This document shows positions 15,212 to 19,341 of a DNA stretch of 19,341 nucleotides, piece by piece. This stretch comes from Verrucomicrobiales bacterium (GTDB lineage: Bacteria; Verrucomicrobiota; Verrucomicrobiia; Verrucomicrobiales; DEV007). Below the pieces are notes generated by a model. It had not been told where the DNA came from. It saw nothing but the letters and a program-made list of their open reading frames with translations, and made no database searches. The stretch lies in the NCBI GenBank assembly GCA_023253615.1, contig JALRFZ010000389.1, forward strand, positions 1-19,341. Reading direction: 5' to 3'. Positions within the stretch are counted from its first letter, which is position 1. Each line of letters begins with the position of its first letter. The position numbers and the translations under genes were made by a program.

Positions 15212-15894
15212 AATTCAAAGAGGAAGCCTTTGCTGGCGAGTGCTTCATACTTGGCGCGATCGAAGCAGTGAAGGCGGGCCGGGCGATGTGCGCCACCGGA
15301 GTAGTCGTCGAGGGGCACCAAAAAATCGAAGGCGAGCAGTTTTTTGCGGAAGTTCCGCTTGTCCAGCGGCCGACCCAGGATCGCTTCGTAGAGCCCCTGC
15401 AACTGCGCCAAAGTGAAACGTTCCGGGAGCAACTCGAAGCCCACGGGTTGGTAGCGAATCTTCCCCCGCAGCCGTTCCAGCGCCACCTTGAGGATCGTCC
15501 CGTGGTCGAAAGCCAGCGGAGGCAGCTTCGCCGAGTCGAACCACGCTGCGTCGCTCGCATCGGTGTCGCCCTTGGCTGGGTGCAACTCAGGGCGGACTAG
15601 GGCAAAATAAGCTACGGTCACGACTCGCCCGCGTGGATCCCGTCGAGGATCGCCGAACGTGCAAAGCTGCTCCAAGAAGACCCCCGAGAGACCAGTCTCC
15701 TCCAACAATTCCCGACGGGCTGCCGTCTCCAAATCTTCGTCCATTAGCACGAAGCCTCCCGGCAGCGCCCAAGAGCCAGCGAATGGTTCGACTCCTCGCC
15801 GAATCAGAAGGACTTCCAGCCCTGTTCCATTGAAACCGAAGACAACACAGTCCACGGTCAGTGCGGGGCGTGGGTATTCGTAAGTGTGACTCAT
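15208..15894 (-). CDS. nrtR: NrtR-like Nudix/winged-helix regulator of NAD metabolism
   Basis: The 228-residue protein has an N-terminal Nudix domain (about 8-140) and a C-terminal winged-helix part (about 145-225) containing [20 protein letters not shown] and [14 protein letters not shown], the layout of NrtR regulators. NrtR proteins repress NAD-synthesis operons and are released by ADP-ribose. The Nudix box is fully intact (G47 to L69, with E53, R61-E62, E65-E66 and G68), so it could also hydrolyse ADP-ribose, an activity many NrtR regulators have lost. It is the first gene of the operon and is preceded by overlapping palindromes on its promoter, consistent with autoregulation. Its stop overlaps pncB by ATGA. 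There is no clear Shine-Dalgarno before ATG 15894. An alternative is a plain ADP-ribose pyrophosphatase with a winged-helix tail, but the head-of-operon position favours a regulator. Confidence 0.9.
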   Translation of the reverse strand: MSHTYEYPRPALTVDCVVFGFNGTGLEVLLIRRGVEPFAGSWALPGGFVLMDEDLETAARRELLEETGLSGVFLEQLCTFGDPRRDPRGRVVTVAYFALVRPELHPAKGDTDASDAAWFDSAKLPPLAFDHGTILKVALERLRGKIRYQPVGFELLPERFTLAQLQGLYEAILGRPLDKRNFRKKLLAFDFLVPLDDYSGGAHRPARLHCFDRAKYEALASKGFLFEL

Positions 15895-15905
15895 AAGTTG
15901 TCAAA

Positions 15906-15920
15906 AGACACATAGTGTCT
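15906..15920. promoter_or_regulatory. nrtR: Palindrome, candidate NrtR operator A
   Basis: AGACAC-ATA-GTGTCT is a perfect 15-base inverted repeat (6-base arms, 3-base centre) located 12 bases upstream of the nrtR start. It covers the predicted -10 hexamer of the minus-strand promoter, which suits a repressor site. A 12-base palindrome, TGTC-AAAA-GACA (15899-15910), overlaps its left arm. Confidence 0.55.
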
Positions 15921-15937
15921 CGATTACACTAAGTCAA
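15909..15937 (-). promoter_or_regulatory. Predicted sigma-70-type promoter of the NAD operon
   Basis: On the minus strand TTGACT (15937-15932) is separated by exactly 17 bases from TATGTG (15914-15909). The -35 is good and the -10 is weak, matching three of six consensus positions. Transcription would start near 15902, giving a leader of under 10 bases before ATG 15894. Both candidate operators overlap this element. Confidence 0.45.
15913..15931. promoter_or_regulatory. nrtR: Inverted repeat, candidate NrtR operator B
   Basis: TAGTGT, a 7-base spacer, then ACACTA form a perfect interrupted inverted repeat spanning 19 bases, roughly two helical turns, between the predicted -35 and -10 of the nrtR promoter. 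It shares its left arm with operator A, so a dimer could bind in either of two registers or two dimers could compete. Confidence 0.5.
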
Positions 15938-16071
15938 CGCAGAAAACCTCACGGCAGAAATAATCTTGTGCGAGGCCACCATAGTTGTTCCTACGCGAGG
16001 AGCATTCTTTCCCACCTTGATCCCTCGCCCAACTTGCCCGAAGCTCCCGCTCTCACCCCACACTCTCCCCC

Positions 16072-17466
16072 ATGTCCACCCATCCCAAAGCCGCCCGCAT
16101 CAAGGAAGCCACGCTCTATTTCCTCCCCATCGCAATGCGGGTGCCGTTGAAGTTCGGGGCGCAGGTGCTCGACTCGGTCACCTGCGCGCGGGTGCGGGTG
16201 GTGATCGAGGGGATGGACGGCAAAACCGCCGTGGGCTGGGGGGAAACGCCTCTCGCGGTCGCCTGGGTCTGGCCTTCGCCGGTGCCCTATGAGGAACGCC
16301 TCACCGCGCTGAAGGATTTCACGATCGCCATCGCCAGGCGCCTCCCGGAGTGGGGGGCAACGGGTCATGCCTTCGAGCTGGGCCACGACTTCATCGAGCA
16401 TGAGCTGCACGGCCTGCAGGATGCCTTCAACGCCGACCGGGCTCCCGAGGCGCACTTGCCGCACCTCGCCGCGCTGGTCTGTTTCTCGCTCTTCGACATC
16501 GCCGTGCACGACGCCTACGGCAGGCTCCACGACCGCCCCGTCTACGAGACCTACGGATCCGATTTCCTCCCCCGCGATCTCGCCGATTTCCTCGAACCGG
16601 TCGAGGGCGGTCCCTCCTTCCGCGGGCTTTATCCCTCCGACTTCCTCGTGAAGGAAGCGCCGAAGAAACTCCCCGTCTGGCACCTCGTCGGCGGTCTCGA
16701 CGCGATCGATCCGGCGGACCTCACCGGCAGCGAGCCGGACGACGGCTACCCCGTGCTGCTGCGCGACTGGATCCGCGAGGACGGCCTCGACTGCCTGAAG
16801 ATCAAGCTGCGCGGCAACGACCAGGCCTGGGACTACGACCGCATGGTGAAAATCGGCGCGATCTCGCGCGAGACGGGCGTCACCTGGCTGACGGCCGATT
16901 TCAACTGCACCGTCACCGAGCCCGCCTACGTCAATGAAATCCTCGACCGCCTCAAGAGCGACGATCCGGTGACCTACCAGAAGCTCCTCTACGTCGAGCA
17001 GCCTTTCCCCTACGACCTCGAGGCGAACCGCATCGACGTGCGCAGCGTCAGCGCGCGCAAGCCGCTCTTCATGGACGAAAGCGCGCACGATTGGCGGTTT
17101 GTCAGGCTCGGCCGCGAACTTGGCTGGAGCGGTGTCGCCCTGAAGACCTGCAAGACGCAGACCGGAGCGCTGCTGAGTCTCTGCTGGGCGAAGGCCCACG
17201 GCATGACCCTGATGGTGCAGGATCTCACCAATCCCATGCTTGCCCAGATCCCGCATTTCCTCCTCGCGGCGCACGCCGGTACGATCATGGGCGCCGAATC
17301 GAACGGCATGCAGTTTTATCCCGAGGCCAGCGCGCCCGAGCGTCTCGTTCACCCCGGTCTCTACAAGAGGAAAGAGGGTGTGCTCGACGGTTCGACCCTG
17401 TCAGGTCCGGGCTTCGGGTATCGTGTGGAGGAAATCGCGCGGGAGTTGCCGGAGGCGGTGGGGTGA
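16072..17466 (+). CDS. Enolase-superfamily enzyme (mandelate racemase/muconate lactonizing type)
   Basis: The 464-residue protein has the capping domain at about 10-170 and the barrel at about 200-450. Catalytic elements of the muconate-lactonizing/dipeptide-epimerase branch are visible: K243 and K245 (CLKIKLRG), metal ligands D276 (TADFNC), E309 (YVEQPFP) and D335 or E336 (MDESAHDW), and the opposite-face K358 (VALKTCKTQTG). It should abstract an alpha proton from a carboxylate to racemise, epimerise or eliminate; the substrate is not predictable. Two insertions (around 160-230 and 300-330) make it longer than typical members (about 370). The start ATG 16072 lies 177 bases from the divergent nrtR start, with no clear Shine-Dalgarno. 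There is no sign that it belongs to the NAD system, though it shares the intergenic region holding the palindromes. Confidence 0.85.
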   Translation: MSTHPKAARIKEATLYFLPIAMRVPLKFGAQVLDSVTCARVRVVIEGMDGKTAVGWGETPLAVAWVWPSPVPYEERLTALKDFTIAIARRLPEWGATGHAFELGHDFIEHELHGLQDAFNADRAPEAHLPHLAALVCFSLFDIAVHDAYGRLHDRPVYETYGSDFLPRDLADFLEPVEGGPSFRGLYPSDFLVKEAPKKLPVWHLVGGLDAIDPADLTGSEPDDGYPVLLRDWIREDGLDCLKIKLRGNDQAWDYDRMVKIGAISRETGVTWLTADFNCTVTEPAYVNEILDRLKSDDPVTYQKLLYVEQPFPYDLEANRIDVRSVSARKPLFMDESAHDWRFVRLGRELGWSGVALKTCKTQTGALLSLCWAKAHGMTLMVQDLTNPMLAQIPHFLLAAHAGTIMGAESNGMQFYPEASAPERLVHPGLYKRKEGVLDGSTLSGPGFGYRVEEIARELPEAVG

Positions 17467-17533
17467 AGGTGACGTGCCCGCGCACTCGCGCTCCACGCTT
17501 GCGCTTTCCGATACAAACTCTTGGACTTCCAGA

Positions 17534-17767
17534 GTGAGCCAGATCAACGTTATCCTGAAGCCGGACAGCGACGGAACGCTTCATTTGCCGATTCCGCAGG
17601 AGTGGCACGGCCGCCCCATTCGGGTCTCCGCCAGTCTTGAGCCCGTCGAATCTTCCGATTCCTATTCCACCGAGTGGCAGGAATTGTTCGGCTCCATTGA
17701 TGACGAGACGTTCGTCGCTCCCGTAAGATCAGGATCCCGATCCATCGAAGCCTTCGGCGAGGACTGA
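17534..17767 (+). CDS. Probable VapB-like antitoxin
   Basis: The 77-residue acidic protein starts at GTG 17534 (VSQINVILKPDSDG) and ends directly against the start of the PIN-domain gene (TGA at 17765-17767, ATG at 17768). It has a strand-rich N-terminal segment (INVILKPDSDGTLHLPIPQEW) that could be a DNA-binding AbrB/Phd-like part, followed by an acidic, Ser-rich region of the kind that wraps around a toxin (TEWQELFGSIDDETF). No specific antitoxin family is recognised; the call rests on size, charge and position. The frame is open further upstream over the end of the preceding gene, but no better start lies beyond GTG 17534. Confidence 0.65.
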   Translation: MSQINVILKPDSDGTLHLPIPQEWHGRPIRVSASLEPVESSDSYSTEWQELFGSIDDETFVAPVRSGSRSIEAFGED

Positions 17768-18172
17768 ATGGTTTACTTCCTCGACACCAACATTTTCGTT
17801 GCGGCTCTCCGCGGCAAGGCACCCGGGCTGCGCGAACGGATCATGGCATTCCCGCCAAATCAGATCCGTGTTCCCCATCAGGTTCTCGCCGAGCTCCTCG
17901 TCGGCGCTGCCAAGAGCGGGCGTCCGGAACATCATCTGCAAAAGATTGAAACGCTCCTTGAACCGTTTGAGGTGGTTTGGCCGGACTCCCTTTCGATGCA
18001 TCACCATGTCGAGATCCGGACCTTTCTCGAAAGGAACGGAACGCCGATCGGAGAAGCGGATCTCTGGATCTCGGCAATGGCGCGCAGTGCCGGAGGAACC
18101 CCGGTCAGCGACAATCACCGGGAGTTTGAACGCGTCCCGGATCTGCTGCTCGAAAACTGGCTCAACCAGTAA
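17768..18172 (+). CDS. vapC: VapC-type PIN-domain ribonuclease toxin
   Basis: The 134-residue protein is a PIN domain with all four usual acidic positions: D6 (FLDTNIF), E42 (VLAELLVGAA), D98 (GEADLWISA) and D115 (VSDNHREF). Family members are magnesium-dependent ribonucleases, often cleaving tRNA or rRNA, and are neutralised by an antitoxin encoded immediately upstream, as here, with the two genes abutting without a gap. The length matches VapC (about 130-140). There is no sign of decay. The pair sits alone between two unrelated metabolic or envelope genes and points the same way, consistent with a small mobile insertion. Confidence 0.9.
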   Translation: MVYFLDTNIFVAALRGKAPGLRERIMAFPPNQIRVPHQVLAELLVGAAKSGRPEHHLQKIETLLEPFEVVWPDSLSMHHHVEIRTFLERNGTPIGEADLWISAMARSAGGTPVSDNHREFERVPDLLLENWLNQ

Positions 18173-18233
18173 CTGTATCAGGGGTTGCAGTGCCCTGCGA
18201 GGACGGCCAAGCTTGGAAACCAAGACCCTTTCC

Positions 18234-19341
18234 ATGAACAAATCCCTGCTTTTTATCTCGTTCTCCTGCCTCGCGATCTCACTCTCGTTCGCCGAGCAAC
18301 CCTCCTCTCTCAATCCCACCCAACTCGCCGAAATCCCCGCGGCGATGGAAGCGGAAATCGCGGCGCACCACACGGCCGGAGCGGTGACGCTCGTGCTGCA
18401 GGACGGCAAGGTGATCCACCACGGCGCGACCGGAATGGCCGATCGCGAAAAGTCGGTCGCGATGAGGGAAGACCACGTTTTCTGGATCGCCTCGATGACG
18501 AAGTCGATGAGCGTCACGGCGATCATGACTCTCGTCGATGAGGGCAAACTCTCGCTCGATGAACCGGCCTCGAAGTGGTTGCCGGAATTGGGCGAAATGA
18601 AGATGCAGGACGGCTCCGCCCCCTCGCGACCCATCACGCTGCGCGATCTCATGTCGCACACTTCGGGCCTCGCTTTTCCACCGCGCAAAGCCGATGACGG
18701 GGCCCAGTCGTTGAAGGGCTACACCCTCGCCCTCGTCAAGGCTCCGCTCGCCTTCGAACCGGGCACGGACTACGAATACGGATTCGGCATCACGGTGGCG
18801 GGCCGCATCGCCGAGATCGTCAGCGGCAAACCTTTCGATGTGTTTCTCCAGGAGCGCCTCCTCGATCCCCTCGGGATGAAGGACACGACCTTCCATCCCG
18901 ACGAACACCTCCGCGCCCGCATCGCGAAGACCTACAAGACAGCCGAAGAGGGCGAGGGTCTCGTCGCGGCCTACAATCCCTTCGTCACCTCCGACGCCAC
19001 AGTGCGCCGCATGACCGAGCCCTCGGGCGGCCTCTTTTCCACTGCGGCCGACCTCGCGAAATTCTACGAGATGATCCGCAACGGGGGTCTTCACGAAGGG
19101 AAACGCCTCGTCTCCGCAGCCGCCATCGCCGAGATGACGAAACCCCACACCGCCGGCGGCAAGGCGCAGAATTACGGTCTCGGATGGCAGTGCAACCTTG
19201 AGGAAAAGGCGATCGTGCCGGGCTTCTCCGCGGATTCGTTCGGGCATGGCGGTGCCTACGCGACGCACGGCTGGATCGACCCCGGGCATCGTCTCGTCGC
19301 GATCTTCCTCGTGCAGAATGTGCTGGTGAAGGAAGGCGGCA
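18234..19341 (+). CDS. Secreted serine beta-lactamase-family hydrolase (partial, 3' end outside window)
   Basis: The 369 visible codons begin with a Sec signal (MNKSLLFISFSCLAISLSFA, cleavage before E-Q). The active-site serine motif is S87-M-T-K90 (WIASMTKSMS), the family marker SHTSGL follows at about 141-146, and the HGG of SFGHGGAYATHGW lies near the right edge. The YxN motif position reads Y182-G-F (PGTDYEYGFGI), so the usual Asn is absent; this makes an esterase or D-aminopeptidase-like activity more likely than a true beta-lactamase. The protein would act in the periplasm or outside the cell. The start ATG 18234 is the only one that yields the signal peptide. The last codons are cut off, so the C-terminus is unknown. 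Confidence 0.88.
   Translation, partial: MNKSLLFISFSCLAISLSFAEQPSSLNPTQLAEIPAAMEAEIAAHHTAGAVTLVLQDGKVIHHGATGMADREKSVAMREDHVFWIASMTKSMSVTAIMTLVDEGKLSLDEPASKWLPELGEMKMQDGSAPSRPITLRDLMSHTSGLAFPPRKADDGAQSLKGYTLALVKAPLAFEPGTDYEYGFGITVAGRIAEIVSGKPFDVFLQERLLDPLGMKDTTFHPDEHLRARIAKTYKTAEEGEGLVAAYNPFVTSDATVRRMTEPSGGLFSTAADLAKFYEMIRNGGLHEGKRLVSAAAIAEMTKPHTAGGKAQNYGLGWQCNLEEKAIVPGFSADSFGHGGAYATHGWIDPGHRLVAIFLVQNVLVKEGG

Noticed and set aside
7489..15894. Phage-encoded NAD-reconstitution cluster
   Set aside because: The enzyme theme resembles phage NAD-rebuilding pathways, but no structural, replication, integrase or packaging gene and no attachment repeat is present in the window, so a chromosomal operon is the simpler reading.
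15991..17352. Open frame of 453 codons on the minus strand opposite the enolase-superfamily gene
   Set aside because: The plus frame carries the full set of enolase-superfamily catalytic residues. The minus frame is a composition artefact of high GC at third positions.
18179..18224. Hairpins after vapC (CAGGG/CCCTG and CTTGG/CCAAG)
   Set aside because: Five-base stems without a T-tract are expected by chance at this GC content.
18279..19289. Open frame of 336 codons on the minus strand opposite the beta-lactamase-family gene
   Set aside because: The plus frame has a signal peptide and SxxK and HGG motifs. The minus frame has no recognisable domain.

Overview
The window looks like a chromosomal stretch of a GC-rich Gram-negative-type bacterium, most plausibly Verrucomicrobiota (Luteolibacter/Haloferula-like). 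The grounds are indirect: high GC, few clear Shine-Dalgarno sites, secreted proteins with Sec signals, and a very large Tyr/Trp-rich and Pro/Ala/Lys-rich TPR protein of a kind common in that superphylum. No rRNA, tRNA, CRISPR array, IS element or prophage gene was seen, and no gene-free stretch exceeds 300 bases.

Layout. Positions 1-6054 hold an ECF-type sigma factor (minus, cut by the left edge), a strong hairpin terminator, a large secreted TPR protein (minus), ribD (plus), and a minus-strand pair made of an SPFH/band-7 protein and a divergent NAD kinase-like protein. Positions 6189-7403 encode a secreted protein of unknown function (plus). Positions 7489-15894 are one dense minus-strand operon of eleven genes. 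Positions 16072-19341 return to the plus strand with an enolase-superfamily enzyme, a VapBC-like toxin-antitoxin pair, and a serine beta-lactamase-family protein cut by the right edge.

The eleven-gene operon is the main interest. In transcription order it encodes: an NrtR-like Nudix/winged-helix regulator, nicotinate phosphoribosyltransferase (PncB), RNA 2'-phosphotransferase (KptA/Tpt1), a DUF4291 protein, an ADP-ribosylglycohydrolase with a hydrophobic C-terminus, a small protein that looks like an ADP-ribosyltransferase-fold domain, a macro-domain protein, a second ADP-ribosylglycohydrolase, nicotinamidase (PncA), the nicotinamide riboside transporter PnuC, and a two-domain NadR (NMN adenylyltransferase plus ribosylnicotinamide kinase). 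Nearly every junction is a 4-base ATGA/GTGA overlap or a gap of a few bases, so the genes are almost certainly co-transcribed and translationally coupled. Nested inverted repeats overlap the predicted promoter in front of nrtR.

How it may work (inference). PnuC/NadR salvage nicotinamide riboside, and PncA/PncB salvage nicotinamide and nicotinate, so NAD is rebuilt from three precursors. KptA consumes NAD, and DUF4291 and the small ART-like protein may do so too, modifying RNA, nucleic-acid ends or protein. The macro domain and the two DraG-type hydrolases would remove or process the ADP-ribose products. NrtR would sense ADP-ribose or NAD status and control the whole set. This is a self-contained NAD-consumption, ADP-ribose-erasure and NAD-reconstitution module. 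It could serve RNA repair, regulation by reversible ADP-ribosylation, or defence against NAD depletion; the sequence alone does not decide between these.
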